Below, piece by piece: positions 1 to 8,935 of a stretch of 64,000 nucleotides of DNA (position 1 is the stretch's first letter; every line of letters begins with the position of its first letter). This stretch comes from Streptomyces sp. NRRL B-1347 (GTDB lineage Bacteria; Actinomycetota; Actinomycetes; Streptomycetales; Streptomycetaceae). Below the pieces are notes generated by a model that saw only the letters and a program-made list of their open reading frames with translations, searched no databases and was not told the DNA's origin. A program made the translations under genes and the position numbers. Location: assembly GCF_000720325.1 (NCBI RefSeq), contig NZ_JOJM01000005.1:158505-222504 (forward strand). The letters are read 5' to 3'.

Positions 1-418
1 GCAGCACGCGCGTCACCAGGGTCGCGCCCGACGGGGTCAGCGTGAGGATCACCTCGCGTCGGCTGTCGGGGTTGGCCCGGCGGTCCACGAGACCGACCGC
101 TTCGAGCCGTACCACCGCACGCAGCGCCGTCGACGCGTTCACCCCCAGCACCTCGGCCAGTTCGGCCAGTTTGACCGGGCCGCACCCCTCCAGGGCGACC
201 ATCGTCCGCAGCTGCGCAAGGGACAGCGACTCGTCCACCTCGGCCAGCGCCCGCGCCGACATGCCCATCACCAGGCGCGCGGCCGCCATCACCACAGCGA
301 CCACGTCTTCTTCCTCGACCACCGCTCCGCCTCCACCCCCGGCCCCGCCACCGCCGCTCCGGGAACGGCGGTCGGCAGCGGGCCCCTCGCTCGGCACCAT
401 GGCAAGACCGTAGGGCAT
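1..418 (-). CDS. MarR-family transcriptional regulator (3' end cut by window edge)
   Basis: Reading the minus strand from an ATG at 418 gives an open frame to the window edge. After a glycine-rich, acidic N-terminus of about 45 residues comes a typical MarR winged helix: LSLAQLRTMVALE, then LAELAEVLGVNASTALRAV as the recognition helix-turn-helix, then a wing with VDRRANPDSRREVILTLT. The DSRRE wing motif is highly characteristic of MarR proteins. An alternative ATG lies at 400. MarR proteins are dimeric repressors, often of neighbouring efflux or stress genes. The ligand and target cannot be told here, and the dimerisation helix at the C-terminus lies outside the window. Confidence 0.85.
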   Translation of the reverse strand, partial: MPYGLAMVPSEGPAADRRSRSGGGGAGGGGGAVVEEEDVVAVVMAAARLVMGMSARALAEVDESLSLAQLRTMVALEGCGPVKLAELAEVLGVNASTALRAVVRLEAVGLVDRRANPDSRREVILTLTPSGATLVTRVL

Positions 419-545
419 ACGCCCCGTGGCCGGATCGGGATGAAGCAGGCCCGTCGGCTCCTCCGGCGCCGCCGTGAGCGCGCCTAGGGTGTCGGCGGAG
501 CGGACGACAGGCCGCTGAACGCCTCGGCGGCCACGAGGGGGAACC

Positions 546-1304
546 ATGGATCAGGGGCCGACACCGCCCCGGGACGGCGGCCACGCCGAGCCGCCGTCCG
601 GGCGCGGGGTGCTGGAGGGCGCGTTCTTGCTCCTGGAGGAGCTCGCCCGGGCGGGCGAGGCCGGACTGACCGGCCTCGCCCATGCCACCGGGCTGCCCAA
701 GACCACCGTGCACCGGCTGCTCGACCAGCTCACCGCCCTGGGCGCGGTGGAGCGGCACGGCAGCCGCTACCGCATCGGCGCGACGGTCGCCCGCCTGGGG
801 CGGTCCTGGAACACCCACCGCGCCCTGGAGAGGAGCGCGGTGCTGCCGCTGCGGCAGCTGGCCTCGGCGACCCGGGCGACGGTCTGCGTGACCGTCCCGC
901 ACGCCGGACAGATGACGGTGGTGACCGGGATACCCGCGGCCGCCCGGGAGTTCTTCCCCCATCTGTCGGGTCAGACCCTGCCGCCCGACAGCGCGGCCGA
1001 CGTGGTCTTCGCCGCGACGGAGCCCCCGGCCGCGCCGCCCCACGGTCACTCCACGGCCCAGTGGTCCCGTCGGCTGCGCAGGGCGCGCGACCGGGGCGCG
1101 GACGTCCACCAGTACGAGTGGGAGGGCGAGCGCTCCTGTCTGGCGGTGCCGGTGCACGCCCCCTCGGGCGAGGTCGTCGCCGCCGTCGGGGTGGCCGTGG
1201 TGGACACCCGCCGCCTGGGCACCACCATCGAAGCCGCCCAGCGCGCCGCCCGCATGCTGTCCACGAGCCTGGGCCAGGCCATCACCCCGTCCCGCAGAAA
1301 CTGA
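546..1304 (+). CDS. IclR-family transcriptional regulator
   Basis: A 252-residue protein with the two-domain IclR layout. The N-terminal winged helix spans about residues 25-90, with the helix-turn-helix LAHATGLPKTTVHRLLDQL and a wing around GSRYRIG. The C-terminal effector-binding domain (about 105-245) contains the family-typical stretch ERSCLAVPVHAPSGEVVAAVG near its end. IclR proteins bind small organic acids or aromatic metabolites and regulate catabolic genes, often adjacent. Here the gene stands alone, divergent from the MarR gene, so the target is unknown. The ATG is at 546, about 7 bases after a GAGGGGG run that can serve as ribosome binding site. Confidence 0.9.
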   Translation: MDQGPTPPRDGGHAEPPSGRGVLEGAFLLLEELARAGEAGLTGLAHATGLPKTTVHRLLDQLTALGAVERHGSRYRIGATVARLGRSWNTHRALERSAVLPLRQLASATRATVCVTVPHAGQMTVVTGIPAAAREFFPHLSGQTLPPDSAADVVFAATEPPAAPPHGHSTAQWSRRLRRARDRGADVHQYEWEGERSCLAVPVHAPSGEVVAAVGVAVVDTRRLGTTIEAAQRAARMLSTSLGQAITPSRRN

Positions 1305-1422
1305 GGCCGCGTCAGCCGCCTTCCCTTCTGCCTTCCCTTCCGATTGACCCCTGACGGGGGGTGCGCTTGGATCCCCGAAGGCCCTCGGCACCGGGCCGGG
1401 GGGAACACGCTCTGGGGGGAAC

Positions 1423-2529
1423 ATGTCCTTGGCTGGAAGCGTGCACTCGTCCGCCGTCCGCGCGTTACGCATCCGTACGGCAGCCGTCGCGGTCACCGCG
1501 ATCGGCACCGTCACCTTCACCGCCCTGCCCGCGACCGCCCAGGCGGCCGCGCCGGGCGTGACGCGCGTGTCCGTCGCCGCCGACGGCGCCGAGGCCGACA
1601 ACGGCTCGACCCACGCCACCCTGTCGCGCAACGGCGCCTTCACCCTCTTCCACAGCGCCGCCACCAACCTCACCCAGGAACCCGCGCCCCGCCCGCCCGG
1701 CGCCGTGCACCTGCGTGACAACACGACCGGCGAGATCAAGCGGATCCGGGAATCCCTGCAGGACCCCGCCGTCAGCGACGACGGGCGGTACGTCACCTAC
1801 CTCGGCTGGGGCAGCCACACCGTCAAGGTCAAGCTCGTCGACCTGGAGACCGGGCAGACGGAGATCGTCAGCAGCGGCCCGTCCAAGGCCGGGTCCGACA
1901 GCGCCACCATGAGCGCCGACGGCCGCTACATCGCCTTCACCCAGCAGCCCGACCACCCCTCGATCCCGTCCCGCGTCGACGTCTACGACCGCGTCAGCGG
2001 CACCTACGAGACCGTGAGCGAGGGCCCGCCGGTCTCCACCCGCGACATGCGGGACCCGTCCATCAGCGCCGACGGCCGCTACGTCGCCTACCGCGACGCG
2101 GGCACCGGCGAGGTCTGGCGCCACGACCGCGACCAGCACACCCGGGTCCGCGTCGACGACAGCGGGTCGAGCGAACTCGTCCAGCTCAGCGGCAACGGCC
2201 GCACCGTCGCCATCAACACGGCGGACGGCGCCTACGTCCGCGACGTACCCACGGGCACGACCACACGACTGCCCGGCAAGAGGATCGACGCCCTCAGCCA
2301 CAACGGCCACCAGGTGCTCTATCAGAGCAATGACCCCGTGGCGTACTCCGAACTCCGTCTGCGCCACGTCCCGAGCGGCCACGAGACCGTCGTCCACGAC
2401 AACGCCAGGGCCGTTCCCGGCGCTCTCGCGGGGCAGCACCGGCTCGTCTTCGACAGCCCCGACGCGGACGTCGTCCCGGGCGACACGAACGGCAAGGCCG
2501 ACATCTTCCTGTGGCGGGCGGCCCGCTGA
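1423..2529 (+). CDS. Secreted TolB/PD40-type beta-propeller protein
   Basis: A 368-residue protein with a Sec signal peptide: basic N-terminus, hydrophobic core around residues 22-36, and likely cleavage after the AQA near residue 42. The mature part holds about six propeller blades marked by PD40-like strands such as LSRNGAFTLF, VSDDGRYVTY, MSADGRYIAF, ISADGRYVAY and LSGNGRTVAI, spaced about 45-50 residues apart. The C-terminus (DTNGKADIFLW) is the usual closing motif of this Streptomyces family. Such propellers bind proteins or glycans outside the cell. No catalytic residues are evident and the ligand is unknown. It is convergent with the GNAT gene, with 10 bases between them. Confidence 0.8.
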   Translation: MSLAGSVHSSAVRALRIRTAAVAVTAIGTVTFTALPATAQAAAPGVTRVSVAADGAEADNGSTHATLSRNGAFTLFHSAATNLTQEPAPRPPGAVHLRDNTTGEIKRIRESLQDPAVSDDGRYVTYLGWGSHTVKVKLVDLETGQTEIVSSGPSKAGSDSATMSADGRYIAFTQQPDHPSIPSRVDVYDRVSGTYETVSEGPPVSTRDMRDPSISADGRYVAYRDAGTGEVWRHDRDQHTRVRVDDSGSSELVQLSGNGRTVAINTADGAYVRDVPTGTTTRLPGKRIDALSHNGHQVLYQSNDPVAYSELRLRHVPSGHETVVHDNARAVPGALAGQHRLVFDSPDADVVPGDTNGKADIFLWRAAR

Positions 2530-2539
2530 CGCATCGCCC

Positions 2540-3775
2540 TCAGTACGGCAGGTAGTAGCTGAGCACGTCCGCGGTCAGCGGCGGGAAGAGCGCGTGGAAC
2601 AGCTCCTCCCGCGCGGCGTACACGTCGGGCCGCAGCCGGGCCAGCCCCTTCAGCCCGTGCGGGCCGAACAGCAGGGCGGGCAGCTGGTCGGGCGCCACTC
2701 CGGCACCGCCCACGGCCCTGGGGCCCTGCATCGGTCCGCCGGTGACGACGTCACCCAGGCCCTCGGCCAGGACCGGGATCCGGTAGTGGGCGCCGAAGGT
2801 CGACACGACGATGTCGCGGCCTTCGGGGTCCGCACCGGCGGCGGTGAGCCGCTGCCAGAGCAGCGGCCGCAGCCGGTCCAGGAGCGCCGCGACATCCGGG
2901 ATGCGCACGTAGTACTGCTCGGCCTGCTCGCGCGGCTCGTGCGCAAGGAACTCCTGCCAGGCGGCGGCGGTCACCGTGCCCGCCCGGTCGACGACGCGCA
3001 CCTGACCGTCGGGGGCCAGGGCGGCGACGCCGCGCAGCAGCTCCCGCGCCGCCGCCTCGTCGCGGGCGGCGGCCTCGGCGAGGAGCACCCCGCCGTCCGG
3101 GGGCGTGGTGCGGCCGCCCGCGACGACGGCACCGTCCCGCTCGACGACCCACAAGTTGCTCGCCTCGTGGTCGAGGAGCCACCGCCAGCAGGCGGCCGAG
3201 TGGGGCATCGCCACGTCGAACCGCTCCTGGGCCGCGTCCTGGAGGGCCGCCATGGCGGGAATGTCGCCGGGCCCCGCGGCGCGCAGCGCGGGCGCCCCTT
3301 CACCGGGCGGGGGCGTGCGCACGGCCAGGGCCCGCGGGATGTCGATGGCGTACTCGTAGCCGAACAGCCGGTAGAAGTACGGGATCCCGATCATCGCCTG
3401 GACGACGTGGCCCCGCGCGGCGGAGCGGTCGTGGGCCCAGCCCATGAGCGCCCGCACGAGCCCGCGCCCTTCGTACTGCTTGTCGGTGGCGACCAGTTCG
3501 ACCTGGCCCGCGGGCAACCGCACGCCGCCGACGCGGATGTGCTCGTCGAGGAGCGTGGCGGTGGAGACGACCCGGTCGCCGTCGACGACCACGGCGCAGG
3601 CGGACCAGCCGGCGTCCGGGTCCTCGGCCACGAGGCGGTGGTCGAGGGCGTCGGCCGGTTCGCCCCGCCCGGTCAGGAGCGCGCCGATCTGGTCGAGGTC
3701 CGCGGGGCGTGCCTGTCGCAGGACGAGCCCGTCGGGCAGCGGAACGGGAGCGGGAGCGGGCAAGATCGTCTTCAC
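2540..3775 (-). CDS. GNAT-family N-acetyltransferase, long two-domain form
   Basis: A 411-residue protein starting with GTG at 3775. The N-terminal half is a GNAT fold: LRQARPADLDQIGALL at the start, and an acetyl-CoA pyrophosphate loop of the form QYEGRGLVRALM at about residues 100-110, followed by the HDRSAARGH helix. The second half continues with a further GNAT-like region (GPGDIPAMAALQDAAQERF). At about 400 residues it resembles the multi-domain Eis-like acetyltransferases in size, but I cannot confirm that subfamily. It follows the ATP-grasp gene by 7 bases on the same strand, so the two are probably co-transcribed and may modify the same amino-group substrate. Confidence 0.75.
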   Translation of the reverse strand: MKTILPAPAPVPLPDGLVLRQARPADLDQIGALLTGRGEPADALDHRLVAEDPDAGWSACAVVVDGDRVVSTATLLDEHIRVGGVRLPAGQVELVATDKQYEGRGLVRALMGWAHDRSAARGHVVQAMIGIPYFYRLFGYEYAIDIPRALAVRTPPPGEGAPALRAAGPGDIPAMAALQDAAQERFDVAMPHSAACWRWLLDHEASNLWVVERDGAVVAGGRTTPPDGGVLLAEAAARDEAAARELLRGVAALAPDGQVRVVDRAGTVTAAAWQEFLAHEPREQAEQYYVRIPDVAALLDRLRPLLWQRLTAAGADPEGRDIVVSTFGAHYRIPVLAEGLGDVVTGGPMQGPRAVGGAGVAPDQLPALLFGPHGLKGLARLRPDVYAAREELFHALFPPLTADVLSYYLPY

Positions 3776-3782
3776 GACCGGA

Positions 3783-4769
3783 CTATCGCAGCGCCCGGAC
3801 CGGACCGTCCATCGAATTTCCCCCGGAGCCCCCTCGCCGGTCTGCCAGACGGCGGTTGACGCAGGCGGTGACGGCGGGGACGACGGCCTTCATCGCGGGG
3901 CGCCAGCCCGGAACGGCGTTGACCTCGCAGATGGTGTAGGTGTCGGCGGAGGCGAACAGCAGGTCCACCCCGGCGATGTCCAGGCCCAGGGCGCGGGCCG
4001 CGGCCACCGCGAGCTCCTCCGCGCGCGGGTAGCGGCCCCGGCACAGCGCGGCGGAGCCGCCCTTGGCGATGTTGGCGGTGAGTCCGCCGTTGTCGGAGGT
4101 GTGCAGCACGGCGTCCACCGGCTCGCCGTCGACCACGATGACGCGCAGGGTACGGCCGTGGGAGTGCGCCACGTGCTCCTGGAACAGGAACGGGACGTCC
4201 TGCTGGAGGCTGCCCGCCACCGCACGCAGCATCCGGCCGTCGGGAGCGAGGAACACCTGCGTGCCCTTGCAGCCGCTGACGGACTTCACCACGCACGGCG
4301 CCTCCACGGAGGGGCTGCGGACGACGCCTTCCAGCGGCGCGGTGGCGTAGGAGAGGGTGTCGGGCACCGGAAGGCCCGCCAGGGCGAGTTCCTGCAGCTG
4401 CCAGATCTTGTTGCGGCTGTTGAGGTGGGCGTCGACGCCGTTGACCAGGGTGCTGCCCATGCGCTCCAGGTGCCGCAGCAGGGTCACCTCGCGGTCGTCG
4501 CGCATGGGACCGGCCACCTGGCGTACGCACACCACCTCGGGAGCGGGCAGCTCCGCGCCGCCGAGGGTGCGCAGCACCAGGCGGCCGCCCTGGACGCCGA
4601 AGAGCAGCTCGTCGGTGTGCCAGACCGCGAAACGGTCGCCGTGGGCCTCCGTGAGGGCGTCGGCGAGCTCACGCGTGGACCTGCGCAGCGCGGTGGGCTG
4701 CTGCCGCACCAGCATCCATACGTGCGCGGGCGCCGCGATCACCGGGCGGGTACGGTCCTGTGGCTCCAC
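3783..4769 (-). CDS. RimK-like ATP-grasp ligase
   Basis: An ATP-grasp enzyme of 328 residues from the preferred GTG at 4769, which has a GAGGAG ribosome binding site 6 bases upstream; the frame stays open further upstream but that part looks non-coding. The core shows the RimK order: NSRNKIWQLQELALAGLPVP (about 118-137), the nucleotide-binding CVVKSVSGCKGTQV (about 165), FLFQEHV (about 203), and the metal-ligand region GVDLLFASADTYTICEVNAV (about 270-288). The family forms amide or peptide bonds through acyl-phosphate intermediates, for example adding amino acids to carboxylates. The substrate is unknown. It probably forms an operon with the downstream GNAT gene. Confidence 0.8.
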   Translation of the reverse strand: MEPQDRTRPVIAAPAHVWMLVRQQPTALRRSTRELADALTEAHGDRFAVWHTDELLFGVQGGRLVLRTLGGAELPAPEVVCVRQVAGPMRDDREVTLLRHLERMGSTLVNGVDAHLNSRNKIWQLQELALAGLPVPDTLSYATAPLEGVVRSPSVEAPCVVKSVSGCKGTQVFLAPDGRMLRAVAGSLQQDVPFLFQEHVAHSHGRTLRVIVVDGEPVDAVLHTSDNGGLTANIAKGGSAALCRGRYPRAEELAVAAARALGLDIAGVDLLFASADTYTICEVNAVPGWRPAMKAVVPAVTACVNRRLADRRGGSGGNSMDGPVRALR

Positions 4770-4936
4770 ACTGGCTCCTCGTCTCGACGCCGCCCTGGTG
4801 AGGGGCGGAACGGAAGGGGCCAGTCTCACAGAAGGACCGGCGATCGGCGGGCGCGCGCCTGCGGCATGGCCGGGTCGTGGCCCCGACCGGCGAGGCACCG
4901 GACTGGACCGCTCAGGTGCGGTGGAGGGGACGCGCC

Positions 4937-4981
4937 GCCGGAAGACCGACTGCCGGAAGACCGACTGCCGGAAAACCGATT
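4937..4981. repeat. Three tandem 15-bp repeats
   Basis: GCCGGAAGACCGACT occurs twice exactly (4937-4951, 4952-4966) and a third time with changes at two positions (4967-4981). The array ends 35 bases before the ATG of the serine hydrolase, in its probable promoter region. Confidence 0.85.
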
Positions 4982-5016
4982 GACCGGCGTGCGGTGGCGC
5001 GGGCTAGATTCCGCGC

Positions 5017-6123
5017 ATGGCCAAAGTTCAGGGCACATATGATGATCTGTTCACCGCCGTTCCCGAAGCGCTCGCGGCGCTCCTCGACTCGGGGGACACG
5101 GGGGCCTCGGCAGCCGTCTTCGTGGACGGCGAGCCGGTCGTCGACGTCTGGGGCGGCTTCACCGACGCGGCCCGTACGACCCCCTGGCAGCGGGACACCC
5201 TCGTCAACTCCTGGTCCGTCACCAAGACGATGACGGCGCTGTGCGCCCTGATCCTGGCCGACCGCGGCGTACTCGATCCGCGGGCGCCGGTCGCCCGGTA
5301 CTGGCCGGAGTTCGCGGCGGCGGGCAAGGAGGCCGTCCTCGTCCGGCACCTGCTCGCGCACACCGCGGGCCTGCCCGACTGGGAAGGACCGGTCGAGGAG
5401 CTCTACGACTGGTCGGCCGCCACGGCGCGTCTCGCCGCGCAGGCGCCGCGCTGGCAGCCGGGCACCGCCGCCGGATACCACTCGCTCACCCAGGGGTTCC
5501 TGGTCGGGGAGGTCATTCGCAGGATCACCGGCCGCGGCCCAGGACGGTTCTTCGCCGAGGAGGTGGCCGGGCCGCTGGGCGCGGACTTCCACCTGGGTCT
5601 CGCCGCCGAGCACGACGGCCGGGTCGCCCTCACCGTGCCGCCGCCGTCCCTGGACGAGGACTACGCCGCGAGCGCGCCGGGCACCGGCGCCGCCCCCTCC
5701 GCCGCGACCGCGATCCGGGTCCGCGACGGCAACAGCGTCGCCTGGCGCCGCGCGGAGATTCCCGCCGCGAGCGGATTCGGCAACGCCCGCTCGGTCGCGC
5801 GCGTGCAGTCGGTCCTCGCGTGCGGGGGAGCGGTGGGCGGCGTGCGGCTGCTGTCGGAGGCGGGCTGCGACCGGGCGTGGGAGGAGCAGTTCCACGGCGA
5901 GGACCGCGTCCTGGGCACGACGGTGCGGTACGGCATGGGCTACGGCCTGTTCGGCACCACCTACGGCTGGGGCGGCTGGGGCGGTTCCCTGGTCATGGTC
6001 GAGCCCGACGCCCGCATGGCGGTGGCGTACGTGACGAACCAGATGCGCGGGCCCGAGGACGACAACCGGGGCCTGGAAGTCGTGATGGCCGCCTACGACG
6101 GGCTCATGGGCCTGCGCGCCTGA
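5017..6123 (+). CDS. Serine hydrolase, beta-lactamase/class C PBP-like (EstB type)
   Basis: A 368-residue cytoplasmic-looking protein without a signal peptide. It carries the beta-lactamase-family SxxK nucleophile motif as SVTK (Ser67, Lys70), the conserved LLAHTAGLPDWEG segment, and a YHS tyrosine motif around residue 149 (AGYHSLTQGF). GWGGWGGS near the C-terminus occupies the position of the KTG-like strand. This composition fits the family VIII esterase/beta-lactamase-related group acting on esters or amides of unknown identity. It is convergent with the lipoprotein gene downstream. Three 15-bp repeats lie just upstream of its start. Confidence 0.82.
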   Translation: MAKVQGTYDDLFTAVPEALAALLDSGDTGASAAVFVDGEPVVDVWGGFTDAARTTPWQRDTLVNSWSVTKTMTALCALILADRGVLDPRAPVARYWPEFAAAGKEAVLVRHLLAHTAGLPDWEGPVEELYDWSAATARLAAQAPRWQPGTAAGYHSLTQGFLVGEVIRRITGRGPGRFFAEEVAGPLGADFHLGLAAEHDGRVALTVPPPSLDEDYAASAPGTGAAPSAATAIRVRDGNSVAWRRAEIPAASGFGNARSVARVQSVLACGGAVGGVRLLSEAGCDRAWEEQFHGEDRVLGTTVRYGMGYGLFGTTYGWGGWGGSLVMVEPDARMAVAYVTNQMRGPEDDNRGLEVVMAAYDGLMGLRA

Positions 6124-6154
6124 CCGTGCGGGGGAGTGCGGTGGTGGGCGCGCG

Positions 6155-6862
6155 TCACGAACGCGGTGCCCGCGTGAGCCGGTCGAGCTGTTCGCGGATC
6201 ACCACGTCGGCGGGGAAGCGGGGCGGGCGCTCGGCGCCGCGGTCACTCATGTCCACGATGAGGGTGCCCACGCGCACCAAGGTGTGGTGGTTGACCAGCG
6301 CGGTGCCGTCCGGTCCTGTCGAGCTCAGGTCGAAGGTGACCGCTTCGTCGCCGAACGCCGCGCCCTTCACCAGGGAGATCCGGGAGTTGAGCTTGCCTTC
6401 CGGGGTCTGCCCCACCAGCGTCTCGCAGACCTTGAGCCCCCGCGTCAGCTTCCGGAAGCGCTCGGCGGCTCCGGTGTCCGCGTACGAGGCCAGCCAGGTG
6501 CGGCCGCCCCAGCGCTTGCCGCGCCACCAGAAGTCCTGGATCACGGACGCGGACGCGTGGTGCGCGACGAGCGTGTCGAACACGTCCTGGCAACCGGGAC
6601 CCGGCACCCTCACCGGCGGGTCGTAGCGGGGCACGGGCCCTTGCTCCGTGGTGCTCTCGGCCTGCGGCACGTCCGCGTCCCGCAGCAGGAGGGACCTCAG
6701 CTTCCCCGCCGAGAGCGGCCGGGCCCCGGCTGCCGACGGCGTGGCGGACGCCGATGCCGTCTCCTTCGTCCGCCAGGTGTCACCCGCGTCCCGCGCCGCA
6801 CACCCGGCGACGACGACCACCGTCACACCCGCCACTGCCAGGCGTGCCCAACGCACCACCAC
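6155..6862 (-). CDS. Predicted lipoprotein of unknown function
   Basis: A 235-residue protein with a lipoprotein signal: a short basic start, the hydrophobic run VAGVTVVVVAGC and a lipobox ending at Cys21. The following 30 residues are low-complexity and rich in Ala, Ser and Thr, as expected for a tether. The globular part contains two further cysteines (PGCQDVF and KVCETLV), likely a disulphide. Several Streptomyces lipoproteins of this size share the pattern of a compact alpha/beta domain with one disulphide, but I recognise no named family. There are three consecutive GTG codons at the start, so the exact initiation codon is uncertain. It is divergent from the methyltransferase gene at 6975. 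Confidence 0.75.
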   Translation of the reverse strand: MVVRWARLAVAGVTVVVVAGCAARDAGDTWRTKETASASATPSAAGARPLSAGKLRSLLLRDADVPQAESTTEQGPVPRYDPPVRVPGPGCQDVFDTLVAHHASASVIQDFWWRGKRWGGRTWLASYADTGAAERFRKLTRGLKVCETLVGQTPEGKLNSRISLVKGAAFGDEAVTFDLSSTGPDGTALVNHHTLVRVGTLIVDMSDRGAERPPRFPADVVIREQLDRLTRAPRS

Positions 6863-6974
6863 TGCCCCCTTGACCGCCTCCGATAGAGCCGGGCAGACAC
6901 TACGGCCCGATGGCGTGGTGGAGCCACCCCGACCCTGCCGGGCGGTGAGCGGCCGTTCCTGCGAGGATCACGGG

Positions 6975-7670
6975 ATGACAGCCGAAACCGCGTACCACGG
7001 TGAGATGGGCGAGCAGTTCGCCGCGCAAGCCACGGACAGTGCGTACAACGCGTACACCGATCGCCCCGCGATGCTGGAACTGGCCGGTGACGTGCGGGGA
7101 CTGCGCGTCCTCGACCTCGGATGCGGGGGCGGGCACTACGCCGCGGAGCTCCTGGAGAGAGGAGCCGCGCACGTCACCGGTGTCGAGGGGAGCGAGACCC
7201 TCCTTGCGGCCGCGCGGGAGCGGGTCGGTGAACGTGCCGTGCTGCACCACCACGACCTGGAGGAGCCGCTGGCCTTCCTGCGGGACGAGACGTTCGACGT
7301 GGCCGTGATGGCGCTCGTCTACCACCACGTCGAGGCGCGCGAGCAACTGCTCGCGGAGATCCGGCGCGTGCTGCGGCCGGGTGGCACCCTGCTGGTCTCC
7401 ACGACCCACCCCACCAGCGACTGGACGTACTTCGGCGGGTCCTACTTCACCGACGACCGGGTGGAGCTGCCGTTCGGCGCCGGGTTCACCCTCACGTACC
7501 GGCGGATGACCCTCGAGGTCTTCCTCGGTGAACTGCTCGGCGCGGGCTTCGTGATGGAGAAGCTCGTCGAGCCCAGAGCCACGGAGGAGGCCCGGAGGGT
7601 CGATCCGCGCCGGTACGACAAGACCCACCACCAGCCGCTGTTCCTGGCCGTGAGGCTGCGTCGTCCGTGA
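6975..7670 (+). CDS. Class I SAM-dependent methyltransferase
   Basis: A 231-residue methyltransferase. The ATG at 6975 is preferred because GAGGA ends 7 bases upstream; the longer open frame crosses the divergent promoter region. Motif I is VLDLGCGGGHYAAELLERG (about residues 41-59). Motif II acidic residue lies in VTGVEGSE, and FDVAVMALVYHHV matches motif IV/post-II of the UbiE/Methyltransf_11 type. LRPGGTLLVSTTHP is motif VI. The family methylates small molecules; the substrate is unknown. It stands alone, divergent from the lipoprotein gene. Confidence 0.85.
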   Translation: MTAETAYHGEMGEQFAAQATDSAYNAYTDRPAMLELAGDVRGLRVLDLGCGGGHYAAELLERGAAHVTGVEGSETLLAAARERVGERAVLHHHDLEEPLAFLRDETFDVAVMALVYHHVEAREQLLAEIRRVLRPGGTLLVSTTHPTSDWTYFGGSYFTDDRVELPFGAGFTLTYRRMTLEVFLGELLGAGFVMEKLVEPRATEEARRVDPRRYDKTHHQPLFLAVRLRRP

Positions 7671-7690
7671 GGTGTGACCGTGCCGAGCGG

Positions 7691-7741
7691 CCGTGACAGG
7701 TGCCTGTGACGGGTGACTGTGACAGGTGTCCGTGACGGCCG
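7691..7741. repeat. Short imperfect tandem repeats between convergent genes
   Basis: About four units of the form C(C/T)GTGAC(A/G)GGTG follow one another with a period of 12-13 bases. The array is bounded by GGCCGT and ACGGCC, so the transcript could fold. It lies between the convergent methyltransferase and RidA genes and may act as a bidirectional terminator; this is inference. Confidence 0.5.
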
Positions 7742-7752
7742 CGGCGCGACGG

Positions 7753-8163
7753 TTATGCGGTGGGACGGACGGCGACCGCGTCGACTTCGAAGAGCATGCC
7801 CGGCAGCGCGAGCGAGGCGACGCCGCTGAGCGTCTGCGCGGGCAGGCGCTCCCCGAAGTGGGCGTGGAGCGTCTTGCCGAGGTCACCGAGCTTGTCGACG
7901 TCGTGGTCGACGATGTACGTGCCGAGCCGTACGACGTGCTCGAAGCCGAGACCCACCCCTTCCAGGGCCGACCGCAGCCGCTCGAAGGCGAGTTCGACCT
8001 GGGCGGCGAAGTCACCGGGCACCGGCGCGCCGGTGGCGTCGGAGGCGTACTGGCCGCCGATGAAGACGAGTTCGCCGGGCGCCGACGCGGCGTGGCTGTA
8101 TCCGAAGGGGGTCGGGTCGTGGAGCGTGGCGGGGTTGGTGATGGTGCGGGCGTCGTTCGTCAT
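7753..8163 (-). CDS. RidA/YjgF/YER057c/UK114-family protein
   Basis: A 136-residue protein from the ATG at 8163 (AGAGGA ribosome binding site upstream). The sequence shows the family layout: ELVFIGGQYASDATG near the N-terminus, AAQVELAFERLRSALEGVG, and a C-terminal LPGMLFEVDAVAV strand. RidA proteins hydrolyse reactive enamine/imine intermediates or bind small molecules as trimers. The C-terminal strand carries FEVDA where canonical RidA enzymes have an arginine and glutamate arrangement, so the activity may differ. A second family member lies at 60043. Confidence 0.85.
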   Translation of the reverse strand: MTNDARTITNPATLHDPTPFGYSHAASAPGELVFIGGQYASDATGAPVPGDFAAQVELAFERLRSALEGVGLGFEHVVRLGTYIVDHDVDKLGDLGKTLHAHFGERLPAQTLSGVASLALPGMLFEVDAVAVRPTA

Positions 8164-8317
8164 GTCCTGGCGATCCTCTGCGATGTGCGGCCGCCATGCG
8201 GTGCGAGGGCGGCACGGGTGGGGAGCCGGTCCGGCTCCCCAACTACTTGAACGTTCTATGAGAACGTCCCGTGCCGTTCCTCGCATTCCGCTGGACAGAA
8301 CATTTGTGGACCGGACT

Positions 8318-8935
8318 TCAGTCCTTCGACTCCGGCTTCTCGGCGGCTGCCGCACCGTCGTCGGACTTCTCCGCCTGCTCCGTGGTGTCGGGCGTGCTGT
8401 AGAAGACGGAGTTCTTCTGCCGGGTGCGCTGGGCCTGGCCCTTGGCGACCAGCTTCTCCAACGTGGTGCGCACCACCGTCGTCTTGATGGTGCGCTCCGG
8501 GTGGCCCTGGGTGAGCGCGGTCGTCACCTCGGCCGCCGAGCGCGGTTCGCTCTGCTGACCCAGGTGGGTCCGCACCAGCTCGATGAGAGTGGGGCCTTCG
8601 GAGGGCTTGGGCTTGGGCTGCGGCTTGGCCTTGACGGCGGCCGCGGCCTTCTTGCGCACGGTGCGCTTGGTGCGGGGCGCGGGCTCACGGGGTGCGGGGA
8701 CCCGCGCGCGGGCCGCTTCGGCCTTCCGGACGGAGCCGACGGCCCCGTTGTCCAGCAGTTGCTGCATCTTCAGCAGCAACTCCCGGTCGTGCTGCAGGGC
8801 ACGCAACTGCTCCTGCAAGGACTGCACTTCGGTACCGATACGTTCCTGCTCGGTGGCATTGCGCTCGAGGTCCGCCGCCAGCTGCGTGGCGTACTGACTC
8901 TCGAGACCGGTCGGTGTGGTGAGGGCATCAGACAT
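8318..8935 (-). CDS. Coiled-coil and winged-helix-like regulatory protein
   Basis: A 205-residue protein with three visible parts. Residues about 13-65 form a predicted coiled coil (LAADLERNATEQERIGTEVQ onward). Residues about 68-115 are a Lys/Ala/Pro-rich linker. Residues about 118-185 look like a winged helix (TLIELVRTHLGQQSEPRSAA onward, ending KNSVFYST). The C-terminal tail is acidic. This design suggests a small DNA-binding regulator or nucleoid-associated protein; no named family is certain. The ATG at 8935 sits 8 bases from GGAGAGG; a GTG at 8944 is too close to that site. Confidence 0.7.
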   Translation of the reverse strand: MSDALTTPTGLESQYATQLAADLERNATEQERIGTEVQSLQEQLRALQHDRELLLKMQQLLDNGAVGSVRKAEAARARVPAPREPAPRTKRTVRKKAAAAVKAKPQPKPKPSEGPTLIELVRTHLGQQSEPRSAAEVTTALTQGHPERTIKTTVVRTTLEKLVAKGQAQRTRQKNSVFYSTPDTTEQAEKSDDGAAAAEKPESKD

